A DNA stretch of 64,000 bases, from positions 1 through 64,000 of the forward strand of contig CALFNR010000143.1 of the NCBI GenBank assembly GCA_937903005.1, read 5' to 3'. Every line of letters starts with the position of its first letter. Position 1 is the stretch's first letter. This document shows positions 8,998 through 18,563 of this stretch, one piece after another. The notes under the pieces were generated by a model. It was not told the origin of the DNA. It did not search any database and worked only from the letters and a program-made list of their open reading frames with translations. A program made the translations under genes and the position numbers. The stretch comes from Clostridium_AI sp002297865. Lineage in GTDB: Bacteria > Bacillota > Clostridia > Lachnospirales > Lachnospiraceae.

Positions 8998-9306
8998 TAT
9001 ATTTATAGAAATTGCGAATTGCAATTGATTCGAACACGTTGACGAGAAGAGTAGGATGTGGAACTATTCAGAGAGAGGCATGTATGCTGGAAGTGCCTTA
9101 TAGAAGAAACATTTGAAAACTACCTCTGAGTGGCCCCAATCCGGCCCGGTGATTCCGTTATCATCAGAATACGCATATGTGTCGATTACACTTTTGTGTT
9201 TCATTAAGTGCCTGCTATGCAGGAATTAGGGTGGAACCGCGACTATGAATAGATATAGCTCGTCCCTTTCAGTAGAAGAAAAGCTGGAAGTGGAAGAGCT
9301 TTTTTT
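8998..9306 (+). ncRNA. T-box leader of thrS
   Basis: T-box leaders sense uncharged tRNA and allow read-through when the cognate amino acid is scarce. Stem I landmarks are present: the AG-rich GACGAGAAGAGTAGG base and the AGAGAG loop at about 9070-9075. The specifier side, AAAACTACCTCTGAG at 9116-9130, contains Thr codons (ACT at 9119-9121 and ACC at 9122-9124). The T-box proper, AGGGTGGAACCGCGA, is at 9228-9242. A terminator hairpin (AGCTC at 9257 pairing with GAGCT ending 9300, then TTTTTT) can be replaced by the antiterminator. Which of the two Thr codons is the specifier is not settled by eye. Confidence 0.93.
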
Positions 9307-9355
9307 CTGTAATTTATTGTAATGTAAACTGAAATGAAAAGAAGGAGATGTAATT

Positions 9356-11308
9356 ATGAAAGTAACATTAAAAGATGGCTCTTTTAAAGAATATGACAAA
9401 GCAATGAGCGTATACGACATTGCCAAAGATATCAGCGAAGGATTAGCTAGAATGGCTACAGCTGGTGAAATTAACGGAAAAGTAGTTGATTTAAGAACAG
9501 TAGTTGACAGTGACTGTGAATTAAGTATATTAACATTTAATGATGAAGCTGGTAAAGCGCCATATCGTCATACAACTTCTCACATTTTAGCAGAAGCAGT
9601 GAAAAGACTTTATCCAGAAGCAAAATTAGCAATTGGACCAAGTATTGATACAGGATTTTATTATGACTTCGACTGCGAATCATTTGACCGTGCAGCGCTA
9701 GATAAGATTGAAGCTGAGATGAAGAAAATCATCAAAGAAGGCAAAGAGTTAGAAAGATTTACACTTCCTAGAGAAGAAGCCATTGCTTTCATGAAAGAAA
9801 GAAATGAACCTTACAAAGTAGAGTTAATTGAAGACCTTCCAGAAGGTGAGACTATTTCCTTCTATCGTCAGGGTGATTTCGTTGATTTATGTGCTGGTCC
9901 TCACTTAATGAGTACAAAAGGAATTAAAGCGATTAAATTAATTTCTTCTTCAGGTGCTTACTGGAGAGGCAGCGAAAAGAATAAGATGCTTACTCGTGTA
10001 TATGGTACAGCATTTACAAAGAAAGCAGATTTAGATGCTTACTTAGAGCACTTAGAAGATATCAAGAAACGTGACCACAACAAGTTAGGACGTGAAATGG
10101 AACTATTCACAACAGTTGATGTTATCGGTCAGGGGCTTCCTTTATTAATGCCTAAGGGAACAAAAATGATTCAGACATTACAAAGATGGATCGAAGATGA
10201 AGAAGAAAAACGTGGTTACATGAGAACAAGAACGCCACTTATGGCAAAGAGTGACTTGTATAAGATTTCTGGACACTGGGATCATTATTTAGATGGTATG
10301 TTCGTACTTGGCGATCCTGAGAGCGACAAAGAAGTTATGGCATTGCGCCCAATGACATGTCCTTTCCAGTATTATGTATACAAAGCAAGTCAAAAATCTT
10401 ATCGTGATCTTCCTTGCCGTTATGGTGAAACATCCACATTGTTCCGTAATGAAGATTCTGGAGAAATGCATGGCCTAACACGTGTTCGTCAGTTTACAAT
10501 TTCTGAAGGACATTTAATCATCCGTCCAGATCAGGTTGAAGAAGAATTTAAAGGCTGTGTGGACTTAGCTTTGTATTGCTTAAAAACATTAGGATTAGAA
10601 AATGATGTAACTTATCGTTTATCCAAATGGGATCCAAATAATCGTGAAAAATATATCGGAACAGATGAATACTGGGAAGAAACACAAGGTATGATGCGTA
10701 AGTTCTTACAGGAATTAGACATTCCATTTACAGAAGCAGAAGGTGAAGCGGCATTCTATGGTCCAAAGCTTGATATCCAGGCTAAGAATGTATACGGAAA
10801 AGAAGATACAATGGTAACAATTCAGCTTGACTGTGAAATCGCTGAAAAATTCGATATGTACTATATCGATGAAAAAGGTGAAAAGGTACGTCCTTATATC
10901 ATCCACCGTACAAGTATGGGATGTTATGAAAGAACGCTTGCATGGTTAATTGAAAAATATGCTGGTTTATTTCCAACATGGTTATGTCCAGAACAGGTAC
11001 GTGTGCTTCCTATTTCTGATAAATATGCAGATTATGCTAAGAAGGTAGAAGAAGAGTTAAAGAACAATGGTGTATTAGCTACTATGGATACTCGTGCTGA
11101 GAAGATTGGTTACAAAATCCGTGAAGCAAGACTTGACCGAGTGCCTTATATCTTAGTTGTAGGACAGAAGGAACAAGAAGAAGGTCTTGTATCTGTAAGA
11201 AGTCGTTATTTAGGCGATGAAGGACAGAAAACATTAGCTGCATTTGTAGATGAAATCTGTAAGGAAATTAGAACGAAGGAAATTCGTAAGATTGAAGTGC
11301 AGGATTAA
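9356..11308 (+). CDS. thrS: threonyl-tRNA synthetase
   Basis: Charges tRNA-Thr with threonine in the cytoplasm. The 650-residue protein has an N-terminal TGS domain (residues about 1-62) and the second additional (editing) domain with HTTSHILAEAVKRLYP. The class II catalytic core and an anticodon-binding domain starting near EQVRVLPISDKYADYA follow. The zinc ligands are recognisable: Cys335 in MTCPFQ, His386 in TISEGH and His517 in IIHRTSMG, with spacings close to those of the E. coli enzyme. A strong GAAGGAG precedes the ATG. Expression is controlled by the T-box upstream, and a terminator follows directly. Confidence 0.98.
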   Translation: MKVTLKDGSFKEYDKAMSVYDIAKDISEGLARMATAGEINGKVVDLRTVVDSDCELSILTFNDEAGKAPYRHTTSHILAEAVKRLYPEAKLAIGPSIDTGFYYDFDCESFDRAALDKIEAEMKKIIKEGKELERFTLPREEAIAFMKERNEPYKVELIEDLPEGETISFYRQGDFVDLCAGPHLMSTKGIKAIKLISSSGAYWRGSEKNKMLTRVYGTAFTKKADLDAYLEHLEDIKKRDHNKLGREMELFTTVDVIGQGLPLLMPKGTKMIQTLQRWIEDEEEKRGYMRTRTPLMAKSDLYKISGHWDHYLDGMFVLGDPESDKEVMALRPMTCPFQYYVYKASQKSYRDLPCRYGETSTLFRNEDSGEMHGLTRVRQFTISEGHLIIRPDQVEEEFKGCVDLALYCLKTLGLENDVTYRLSKWDPNNREKYIGTDEYWEETQGMMRKFLQELDIPFTEAEGEAAFYGPKLDIQAKNVYGKEDTMVTIQLDCEIAEKFDMYYIDEKGEKVRPYIIHRTSMGCYERTLAWLIEKYAGLFPTWLCPEQVRVLPISDKYADYAKKVEEELKNNGVLATMDTRAEKIGYKIREARLDRVPYILVVGQKEQEEGLVSVRSRYLGDEGQKTLAAFVDEICKEIRTKEIRKIEVQD

Positions 11309-11312
11309 TGAA

Positions 11313-11346
11313 AAAAGGAGTAAACGATGAAAAGTTTACTCCTTTT
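11313..11346 (+). terminator. terminator after thrS
   Basis: A 13-base perfect stem (AAAAGGAGTAAAC / GTTTACTCCTTTT) with an 8-base loop, four bases after the stop codon. Confidence 0.9.
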
Positions 11347-11984
11347 GGTATAGAAAGACTAACAAACTATTAAACGTCAAGTCTGAAAAAGATATTTTCT
11401 AGATAAAGTACAGAAGTGTATTTTAGTTATATCAAAACGATAACCAGTTAATGACTTTAATTCCTCATTATGAAAAGATGTGTCTGAGTAGGACTTTAAG
11501 TTCACATCAAACATGAGCATAGAAGCAGTCGGGGACGGAAAAATGTAATGGATTGTTGAAAAGGAGAATAAAATGGTTGAAATATTCTGCTTTTTGTCGT
11601 TATAATATGATTAGATATACTTGCGAGTGCTGAAGGGAGGATTATCTAGAAATATTAAAGGACTATGATAAAACTAATTTAACATTTATAATATAGTGAT
11701 TAGTATGATAAACAAATGATAACAATTCTTTTTATTTCGAATTCAATTTATTTATATTTATATGTATTAGGTTACGACATATATAAATAATCAATTCTTG
11801 TGTACATAGCTGCTAACAAATCCTTACATAAACATAAGAATAATGAGGGGTAGGAGTTCTAATTTCAATTTTATTTTTGAAAAGGTATTTGAATATTTTT
11901 TAAAATTGAAATACCTAATTATGTAATATTCTGTATGAATAAATAACATAGGAAATAACCATTGGGTTAGAAAGGATGGAGTTT
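11347..11984. other. AT-rich intergenic region, 640 bases, no convincing gene
   Basis: No open frame with a credible ribosome site was found. A promoter-like pair TTGAAA (11577-11582) and TATAAT (11601-11606) with an 18-base spacer could drive the chemoreceptor gene after a long leader. The short piece GTCGGGGACGG at 11530-11540 resembles sequences often found next to IS200/REP-type transposases; no transposase is present. Confidence 0.45.
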
Positions 11985-13694
11985 ATGAAATTTAGATTAA
12001 GTATCAAGTTAAGGCTTGTTGTGTCAGTTACTTTGATGTTTATTATTTTTTCTATAGTATTAGCTTCTTCTGTATATAAGATGTCGAGTAAAAAATATGT
12101 ACAGCAAGGAGGAAATGAAGCAGTTTCAGTGGCATCACTCATTAAGGATATGTATGATTTGCAGATAGTTGAAGCTGTAAAAGACCAAGATGGGGATAAA
12201 GCAAAGTATCAATATGTTCTAGATTTTTCCAATAAATTAATCGAAGAAACTGGTGCAAAATATATCTATATGATTGCAAAATATGATGGAGTCTATAAAT
12301 ACTTTTTTTCAAATAACGAAGAGAGTGCTTTTCTGGAGGATTTAGAAGAGTCATACTTTGATTTAGTAGAGCCAGCATTTCAAGGAAATGCTAGTGTTAT
12401 GCCGTACATGGATGATTCTGGGTATGGAAAATTGATTACAGCTTTTGTACCTTTGTATAACAGCAAAGGAGAAGTGATGGCAGTGTTAGGTATTGATTAT
12501 GATGCAGAATTCGTGCAGAAGAATATAAACGAGGTGTTACATAGAATTGTCCTTATCGCTATTATAATACTTCTAGCATCAATTGTAGTTGTCTATTTTA
12601 TCATTAATAAAATGGTCAAACAATTGAAACAAGTAGATGTAAAACTTCAAGAATTAATCAGTAGTAATGGTGATTTGACGAAGAAAATTGATGTGAAACG
12701 AAATGACGAAATTGGAGACATATGTAATAGGATAAATCAACTGTTAGAGTATATTTATGTTCTTATAAAGAATATAACAGATGTTTCTAAATCAGTTCGA
12801 TCGTCAATTGAGAAAACAAAGAAATCTGTAGATGGTTCCGTGAGTGAATTGGAGAGTGTTAGTTCTTCAGCAGAAGAAGTAAATGCAATGATAGAAGAAA
12901 ACTATTCCAGTATTGAAGATATAACAAACATAATTGATTTGGTAAAAGAGCAACTTACAACAATATCGACTGACTTAAGCAATGGCAAAAACTTAACTGG
13001 TGAGGTTAAGGAAAGGGCAAATGATATTTGTGAAGAGGCCGTTAGAGAAAGTGAGTTGATTGAGAAAGATTCAGAAAGACTTACTGTATCTGTTCAAGAA
13101 AAGATTAGACAAGCAAGTAATGTGGAGAAAATCAACGAACTTACTGAAAAAATTATTGATGTTGCTGACAAAACAAGCATGCTTGCACTAAATGCTTCAA
13201 TTGAAGCTGCGAGGGCAGGAGAAGCTGGAAGAGGATTCTCAGTAGTCGCTGAAGAAATTTCTAAATTAGCGGAAGATACGACTGTAACTGCAAAAGGAAT
13301 AAAGCAAATCAGTGAGATGATTGTTTCAGTTGTAGAAGAACTTGCAAGCGAATCAGAAAGTATGGTTGGTTACGTTTCAGAGAAGACGGTCGGTGCCTAC
13401 GAAAAACTAAAAACAGTAGGAGAGGATTATTTAAAAAACTCTGAAAGGATAACAGAAATATTTGAGAAGATGAATGCGCAGTCAACCAATATTGAGAACA
13501 GTATGACCGAGGTAGTAGATGCGGTCAATGCGATATGTGAGGCTACCAAAGAATGTACAGCAGGAGTAGGAGAAGTGACAAATTTGACAGTAAGTCTTAC
13601 AATGAATTCGCAAGATAATAAGGAACAAGTAAAACACAATGAAGACATGATGGATCTGCTTGAGACTGAGTTGAATAAATTCATTATTGAATAA
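11985..13694 (+). CDS. methyl-accepting chemotaxis protein
   Basis: About 569 residues. A membrane helix at about residues 8-27 and a second at about 188-208 enclose an extracellular sensor of about 160 residues, which looks Cache-like (YIYMIAKYDGVYKYFF, AVLGIDYDAEF). A HAMP linker with GDLTKKIDVKRNDEIGDICNRIN follows. The C-terminal signalling hairpin carries MLALNASIEAARAGEAGRGFSVVAEEI. The cytoplasmic tip contacts CheA/CheW. ATG 11985 is preferred to 11976 because AAAGGA lies eight bases before it. No chemotaxis operon is adjacent, so the ligand is unknown. Confidence 0.93.
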   Translation: MKFRLSIKLRLVVSVTLMFIIFSIVLASSVYKMSSKKYVQQGGNEAVSVASLIKDMYDLQIVEAVKDQDGDKAKYQYVLDFSNKLIEETGAKYIYMIAKYDGVYKYFFSNNEESAFLEDLEESYFDLVEPAFQGNASVMPYMDDSGYGKLITAFVPLYNSKGEVMAVLGIDYDAEFVQKNINEVLHRIVLIAIIILLASIVVVYFIINKMVKQLKQVDVKLQELISSNGDLTKKIDVKRNDEIGDICNRINQLLEYIYVLIKNITDVSKSVRSSIEKTKKSVDGSVSELESVSSSAEEVNAMIEENYSSIEDITNIIDLVKEQLTTISTDLSNGKNLTGEVKERANDICEEAVRESELIEKDSERLTVSVQEKIRQASNVEKINELTEKIIDVADKTSMLALNASIEAARAGEAGRGFSVVAEEISKLAEDTTVTAKGIKQISEMIVSVVEELASESESMVGYVSEKTVGAYEKLKTVGEDYLKNSERITEIFEKMNAQSTNIENSMTEVVDAVNAICEATKECTAGVGEVTNLTVSLTMNSQDNKEQVKHNEDMMDLLETELNKFIIE

Positions 13695-13715
13695 GAAAAG
13701 GATGTTTGGACATAT

Positions 13716-14810
13716 ATGGAGAATATATTTCACAGTAAACAGGTTAATAACGAAAGACAAGTAGAACTAGATTGTGCAAAGGGTATGGCAGTTGTATTCA
13801 TGGTTTGGGTTCATGTAAATGAATATTACCAAGGAGAGGCATACGATGGAGGAACTTATAACAGATTAGTTGAGTTTTTGGGAAGTCCACCAGCGGCACC
13901 AGTGTTTATGTTTTTGTTAGGATTGGGAATTATTTATGCACGACATAATTCGCCCATGCATCTTGCTATTCGTGGTTTTAGGCTATTAATAGGTGGTTAT
14001 GTATTTAGTTTGTTCCGTGATATGATACCTTATCTAATATTGTATAAAAAGGAAAATGATGTTAGTTATATTGGGAAAGGTAATTTTCTATTGTGGGGAA
14101 TCGATATTCTTCAATTTGCAGGACTAGCCTTTTTGTTTTTTGCATTAGTTAAGAAATATGAGTTTTCACATATGAAATTGTTCATATGCTGGTGTATATT
14201 TGCATCGCTCAATATGTCCCTGCATAATGTATCATTTTCAAGTCATTTAGCCAATGCGATTTTTGGTTTGTTCTGGGGAACAAGCGATTATTCATGGTTC
14301 CCGTTTTTTAACTGGATTACATATCCTATGGCAGGTTATGTGTTTGGTGAATATCTAATAAGATGTTCCAATAAACATTTACTCTATAAAAGGATACTAG
14401 TGATTTCAGTAGGAGTATCTATCCCTTTGTGGATTTATAGTTATATAAATGATGTTCAATTTGGTGCATTTGGAGAGTTATGGCAACAAGCATATTATCA
14501 CCATGATATAATTGGAAATTTAGTATTGCTTTCATTTGTGTTTTTGTGGATTAGTTTATTCTATTTTTTGGTTTCTTTTATTCCAAAGACACTTAAAAAT
14601 TGCATGTTGAGATGGGGGAGGAATATTACAGATATTTATGTTGTATCTTATTTAATATTAGGTTGGTCTTTTATTATGTTGAATAAAGAAGGATTCGCAC
14701 CATCAATTGTATGTGTTTTGGCAATTATTATTTTTGCTTTATCAGATTTTATTACAGTAAGGTATAAGAAGATAAAGAGCATGTTATTAGAAAAAAGAAT
14801 AGCAAAATAG
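13716..14810 (+). CDS. multi-pass membrane acyltransferase-like protein
   Basis: 364 residues with about ten hydrophobic segments. The N-terminus VELDCAKGMAVVFMVWVHVNEYY, with Asp and His near a first helix, resembles the heparan-alpha-glucosaminide acetyltransferase/DUF1624 and acyltransferase-3 superfamily, which moves acetyl groups across the membrane to extracellular glycans or lipids. The acceptor is unknown. It starts 21 bases after the chemoreceptor stop and ends at a strong terminator, so it may share the chemoreceptor transcript. Confidence 0.7.
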   Translation: MENIFHSKQVNNERQVELDCAKGMAVVFMVWVHVNEYYQGEAYDGGTYNRLVEFLGSPPAAPVFMFLLGLGIIYARHNSPMHLAIRGFRLLIGGYVFSLFRDMIPYLILYKKENDVSYIGKGNFLLWGIDILQFAGLAFLFFALVKKYEFSHMKLFICWCIFASLNMSLHNVSFSSHLANAIFGLFWGTSDYSWFPFFNWITYPMAGYVFGEYLIRCSNKHLLYKRILVISVGVSIPLWIYSYINDVQFGAFGELWQQAYYHHDIIGNLVLLSFVFLWISLFYFLVSFIPKTLKNCMLRWGRNITDIYVVSYLILGWSFIMLNKEGFAPSIVCVLAIIIFALSDFITVRYKKIKSMLLEKRIAK

Positions 14811-14841
14811 GAAAAGATTTTAAGGCATAAGATCGTTAGAG

Positions 14842-14872
14842 AGAGGCTTCGTTATAGGTGAAGCCTCTTTTT
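14842..14872 (+). terminator. terminator after the acyltransferase gene
   Basis: Nine-base stem AGAGGCTTC / GAAGCCTCT followed by a T-run. Confidence 0.9.
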
Positions 14873-14910
14873 GGCATACACTCAGCATGGATGCGCTCTC
14901 ATGGATTAAA

Positions 14911-14936
14911 GTACCTAACAAGTCTTTGTCAGGTAC
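14911..14936. repeat. small inverted repeat upstream of the LRR gene
   Basis: GTACCTAACAA and TTGTCAGGTAC form an 11-base stem with a single mismatch and a four-base loop. It has no T-run, so it is not an obvious terminator. It could be an operator or an RNA stem in the leader of the secreted LRR protein. Confidence 0.5.
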
Positions 14937-15107
14937 AAGGGATAGGACTTGAAAAGATGTTAATAATGGCACCACCTGGAAAGTCTTCCAATAATAATAT
15001 ATTACAAAATTATTAAATATATGTTACTATATGTTTACAAATTAATTGCCAAATTAATTTAAACAAAAAACAATTATGTATGAGAAATCAGGAGGACAAG
15101 TAACATT

Positions 15108-15647
15108 ATGAATAAGTTAAGAAAAGGTTTAGTAATTGCAGCAATGGCAGGTCTAGTATTTTCTGTTAATGCCCCTGCAACTCAAGTAGCCGCAGCAACA
15201 AAGAGCTACACAACATCTGTACAATCTACTACAGCAAAAAAAGGTTCTACATTCAATTGTGGAAACTTAAAATATAAAGTAACAGGAAATAATACAGTCA
15301 CATGTACTGGATTTAAAAACAACAAAGTAAGTGCAAAGTCTTGTACCATTCCAAGTACCGTATCATGTAATGGGAAAACTTATAAAGTAACAGGTGTAGC
15401 AAACAATGCATTCTCAAACTGTAATAGTTTAAAATCTGTAAACATCGCAAATTCATGTAAATCAATTGGAACAAATGCATTCTCAGGTTGTGGAAATTTA
15501 TCAAAAGTGAATCTTGGAAACGGTGTAAATACAGTATCCAAAAATGCATTTGCTAACTGTGGAAAGTTAAATAAAGTAAATTGTGCTAACAAAATCTCCA
15601 ATTTAGGTTCTAACTGCTTCGGTGGAGCAAAAGTTTGCTTTAAATAA
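15108..15647 (+). CDS. small secreted leucine-rich repeat (LRR_5/BspA-like) protein
   Basis: 179 residues. A signal peptide is evident: a basic MNKLRKG, then a hydrophobic stretch to about residue 22, with likely cleavage near AAAT at 28-31. The rest is a short run of BspA-type LRR_5 units: YKVTGVANNAFSNCNSLKSV, IGTNAFSGCGNLSKV and VSKNAFANCGKLNKV, about 23 residues each. Such proteins are often surface adhesins, but this one has no cell-wall anchor or repeat-binding domain and may be released. AGGAGGAC precedes the ATG, and the gene is monocistronic. Confidence 0.88.
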   Translation: MNKLRKGLVIAAMAGLVFSVNAPATQVAAATKSYTTSVQSTTAKKGSTFNCGNLKYKVTGNNTVTCTGFKNNKVSAKSCTIPSTVSCNGKTYKVTGVANNAFSNCNSLKSVNIANSCKSIGTNAFSGCGNLSKVNLGNGVNTVSKNAFANCGKLNKVNCANKISNLGSNCFGGAKVCFK

Positions 15648-15658
15648 AAAATAATATA

Positions 15659-15687
15659 TTGACAATGCGCATTTACTATGGTACAAT
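15659..15687 (+). promoter_or_regulatory. promoter of the infC-rpmI-rplT operon
   Basis: TTGACA (15659-15664) and TACAAT (15682-15687) with a 17-base spacer just before the L20 leader. Confidence 0.85.
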
Positions 15688-15703
15688 TCATATTGTTGTG
15701 TTA

Positions 15704-15838
15704 ATAAGAAAAACAAAAGCAGAGTATCCACTCTCACCTTAGCGCATGAGCGACTTGGGTCATATTTCGAATTGGAATGCGCAGAGCATTATATAGATAA
15801 CGAAACGTGGATGGCTTTTGCTGTCCACGTTCTTTTTA
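15704..15838 (+). ncRNA. ribosomal protein L20 leader (infC operon)
   Basis: The segment GAGTATCCACTCTCACCTTAGCGC and the following structured region resemble the Firmicute L20 leader, through which ribosomal protein L20 represses its own operon. It ends in a terminator hairpin with arms ACGTGGA (15805-15811) and TCCACGT (15824-15830) followed by TCTTTTT, about 75 bases before infC. This arrangement fits attenuation by L20. The assignment rests on position and sequence resemblance, not on a covariance search. Confidence 0.8.
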
Positions 15839-15912
15839 TGTCCATAACTTGTTGGATTTAACCGGCAATAGAAGCAACTAAAAAAATGAAAACCTTATGG
15901 AGGTGCAGGACC

Positions 15913-16419
15913 ATTAGTGAATTAATGATTAATGAGCAGATCAGGGATAAAGAAGTTCGTTTAGTTAGTGAAGACGGCGAACAGTTAGGAATTATGTCTG
16001 CCAAAGAAGCGATGAAAATCGCTAGAGAAGCAAACTTAGATTTAGTAAAAATTGCTCCACAAGCAAAGCCACCTGTGTGCAAGGTGATTGATTACGGAAA
16101 ATATCGCTACGAATTAGCTCGCAAAGAGAAAGAAGCTAAGAAAAAGCAGAAAACAATGGATGTTAAAGAAATCCGTTTATCCCCTAATATCGACGAAAAT
16201 GATCTCAATACTAAAGCAGGTCAAGCAAGAAAGTTCTTATCCAAGGGTGATAAGGTTAAGGTTACACTTCGTTTCCGTGGAAGAGAAGTTGCTCATATGG
16301 GTATGAGTAAACAAATTCTTGATAAGTTCTTCCAGAAAGTAGAAGATATTGCAGTGGTTGATAAGCCAGCGAAAATGGAAGGCAGAAGTATGATAATGTT
16401 TTTAACAGAAAAACGTTAA
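15913..16419 (+). CDS. infC: translation initiation factor IF-3
   Basis: IF-3 binds the 30S subunit and checks the start codon. The protein of about 168 residues has the N-domain start ELMINEQIRDKEVRLV and the family block KIAPQAKPPVCKVIDYGKYRYE. The C-domain carries KEIRLSPNIDENDL and VTLRFRGREVAH. The most plausible start is ATT at 15913: GGAGGTG at 15899-15905 is exactly seven bases upstream, and the protein then begins like other IF-3 sequences. The in-frame ATG at 15886 has no ribosome site and the ATG at 15925 is too far from GGAGG. A rare AUU start allows IF-3 to limit its own synthesis, as known in E. coli. It leads the operon with rpmI and rplT. Confidence 0.93.
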   Translation: MSELMINEQIRDKEVRLVSEDGEQLGIMSAKEAMKIAREANLDLVKIAPQAKPPVCKVIDYGKYRYELARKEKEAKKKQKTMDVKEIRLSPNIDENDLNTKAGQARKFLSKGDKVKVTLRFRGREVAHMGMSKQILDKFFQKVEDIAVVDKPAKMEGRSMIMFLTEKR

Positions 16420-16460
16420 CATAAATTGATAAGAGCAGGATTCAGATAGGAGGAAATACA

Positions 16461-16658
16461 ATGCCAAAATTAAAAACAAAAAGAGCAGCTGCTAAGCGCT
16501 TTAAAGTAACAGGAACTGGAAAATTAAAAAGAAGCAAAGCTTATAAGAGACATATCTTAACAAAGAAAACTACAAAGAATAAGAGAAATCTTAGAAAAGC
16601 AACAACTGTAGATGCTTCAAATGTTAAGACAATGAAGAAAGTATTACCATATCTATAA
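16461..16658 (+). CDS. rpmI: 50S ribosomal protein L35
   Basis: 65 basic residues beginning MPKLKTKRAAAKRFKVTGTGK, the standard L35 N-terminus. A strong AGGAGG lies before the ATG. It sits between infC and rplT, the conserved gene order. Confidence 0.98.
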   Translation: MPKLKTKRAAAKRFKVTGTGKLKRSKAYKRHILTKKTTKNKRNLRKATTVDASNVKTMKKVLPYL

Positions 16659-16684
16659 TTTGGTGATAAGGAGGGAAATGAAAG

Positions 16685-17041
16685 ATGGCAAGAATTAAAG
16701 GCGGTATGAACGCTAAGAAAAAACACAATAGAGTATTAAAACTAGCTAAAGGTTATAGAGGAGCTAGATCAAAACAATATAGAATTGCAAAACAGTCTGT
16801 AATGAGAGCTATGGCTGAATCTTTTGCAGGTAGAAAGCAAAGAAAGAGACAATTCAGACAATTATGGATTGCTCGTATCAATGCTGCTGCTAGAATGAAT
16901 GGCCTTTCTTACAGCAAATTTATGTATGGTTTAAAATTAGCTGATGTTCAGATTAACAGAAAAATGTTATCCGAGATGGCTATCAGTGATCCAGAAGGAT
17001 TCGCTTCTTTAGTTGAAGTTGCAAAATCTAAATTAGCTTAA
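16685..17041 (+). CDS. rplT: 50S ribosomal protein L20
   Basis: 118 residues beginning MARIKGGMNAKKKHNRVLKL, with FAGRKQRKRQFRQLWI and ARINAAARMNGLSYSKFM, all typical of L20. L20 binds 23S rRNA early in assembly and is also the expected repressor acting on the leader at 15704-15838. It is the last gene of the operon. Confidence 0.98.
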   Translation: MARIKGGMNAKKKHNRVLKLAKGYRGARSKQYRIAKQSVMRAMAESFAGRKQRKRQFRQLWIARINAAARMNGLSYSKFMYGLKLADVQINRKMLSEMAISDPEGFASLVEVAKSKLA

Positions 17042-17056
17042 TAGAAAAAGAAGTAA

Positions 17057-17087
17057 AAGGCAGTCGTATATGCGATTGTCTTTTTTT
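17057..17087 (+). terminator. terminator after rplT
   Basis: Stem AAGGCAGTCG / CGATTGTCTT with GU pairs, then seven T. Confidence 0.85.
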
Positions 17088-17157
17088 CATTCACTTGAAA
17101 GAAGGAGTCAGTTTTGATTGGAAAAAAGGATAGATATAATAGAAAGCAGGTAAGTGC

Positions 17158-18540
17158 ATGAAAAAAATGAATCAAGAAGTTTTTGAAATGCAGAAAAAGT
17201 ATTTTCAGAGCGGAAGTACAAGGTCAGTGGAGTTTCGTGCGCAGCAGCTTAAAACCCTAAAACGGATGGTAAAAGAGCATGAAGAAGAGATCATGGATGC
17301 AGTCTATCAGGATTTTGGAAAAGCAAAGTTTGAACAGTATTTAACAGAGATTGGCTTGTTTTATGATGAAGTTAATTTAGCGGTCCATAAGCTTAAGAAG
17401 TGGATGAAACCAGAGAAACAAAAATTGCCTATTACACATGTTCCATGTAAAGGAAAAATAGTACAAGATCCTTACGGTGCAGTATTGCTTATATCACCGT
17501 TTAATTATCCGTTTGGACTTATTTTTATGCCGCTTGTTGGGGCGATTGCTGGGGGCAATTGTGTCATGATAAAACCGTCTGAGTACACAATTCATTTTGT
17601 TGAGGTATTAAAAAAGCTTGTTCAGGAATATTTTGAAGCAGAATACATTTATGTGTGTGATCCGTCTGGGGGGAAGGACACTGTAAATGAGCTATTGGAG
17701 TACAAGTTTGACTATATCTTTTTTACTGGTAGTACAGCAGTAGGAAGAATCGTAATGGAGAGAGCGGCGAAAAATCTGATTCCTGTCACCTTGGAATTAG
17801 GAGGAAAATCACCATGTATCGTGACAGAGCATGCAAACATTAAAATGGTTGCAAAACGTATTGCATGGGGGAAAATGCTTAACGCAGGGCAGACTTGTGT
17901 AGCACCAGATTATGTATGGGTACAGGAAAATGTAAAGGATAAATTCTTGCAAGAACTAAAGAATGAAATTGAACGGCAATATGGTAAGAATCCAAAAGAA
18001 AACAAAGAGTATTGCAGGGTGATTAATGCTGCAGCTGTAAAACGACTTAAAGGATACCTGAAAGAAGGAACGGTTTATTTTGGCGGAGATTATGATATTG
18101 AAAGACATTATTTTGGTCCAACGATACTAGTTGACGTGAATGAGCATATGGATATTATGCAGGATGAGATTTTTGGACCAATCATGCCAGTAATGTCTTA
18201 TCGGAATATGGAAACAGTTATGGACTACATGAAGAGAAACCCGAATCCATTGGCATTGTATGTTTTTACAGAAAAAAAAGAGGAAGCAAATTACCTGATA
18301 GAAAATATTCCTTCAGGTGGTGTTATGATAAATGATGTTCTAATTCATGTAGCTACATCAAAGTTCCCATTTGGAGGAGTAGGACAGAGTGGGATGGGGT
18401 ATTATCATGGTTATCATGGTTTTGAAACATTTACTCACAAGCGTACTATTTTAGATAGAAAGACATATGTTGAATTTCCTATGAGATTTGCTCCATATTC
18501 CGATTACAAAATGAAACTCTTTCGATTTTTAATGAAGTAA
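17158..18540 (+). CDS. aldehyde dehydrogenase, class 3-like
   Basis: 460 residues, the short length of class 3 (fatty aldehyde) dehydrogenases, which oxidise aldehydes with NAD(P)+. The catalytic pair is visible: Glu213 in LELGGKSP and Cys247 in NAGQTCVAPDYV. The nucleotide region FFTGSTAVGRIVMERAA and the late EIFGPIMPV are also present. It lies 23 bases before the large FAAL-ACP-reductase gene, so the two are probably co-transcribed. Because that partner releases an aldehyde (or alcohol) from an acyl carrier, this enzyme may process that product. An in-frame ATG at 17167 is an alternative start. Confidence 0.9.
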   Translation: MKKMNQEVFEMQKKYFQSGSTRSVEFRAQQLKTLKRMVKEHEEEIMDAVYQDFGKAKFEQYLTEIGLFYDEVNLAVHKLKKWMKPEKQKLPITHVPCKGKIVQDPYGAVLLISPFNYPFGLIFMPLVGAIAGGNCVMIKPSEYTIHFVEVLKKLVQEYFEAEYIYVCDPSGGKDTVNELLEYKFDYIFFTGSTAVGRIVMERAAKNLIPVTLELGGKSPCIVTEHANIKMVAKRIAWGKMLNAGQTCVAPDYVWVQENVKDKFLQELKNEIERQYGKNPKENKEYCRVINAAAVKRLKGYLKEGTVYFGGDYDIERHYFGPTILVDVNEHMDIMQDEIFGPIMPVMSYRNMETVMDYMKRNPNPLALYVFTEKKEEANYLIENIPSGGVMINDVLIHVATSKFPFGGVGQSGMGYYHGYHGFETFTHKRTILDRKTYVEFPMRFAPYSDYKMKLFRFLMK

Positions 18541-18563
18541 AATGAAGTAGGGAGAAGTTTGAA

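Noticed and set aside
11530..11540. REP/IS200-like motif GTCGGGGACGG
   Set aside because: Only 11 bases, no transposase gene or paired stem nearby; too little to call a mobile element.
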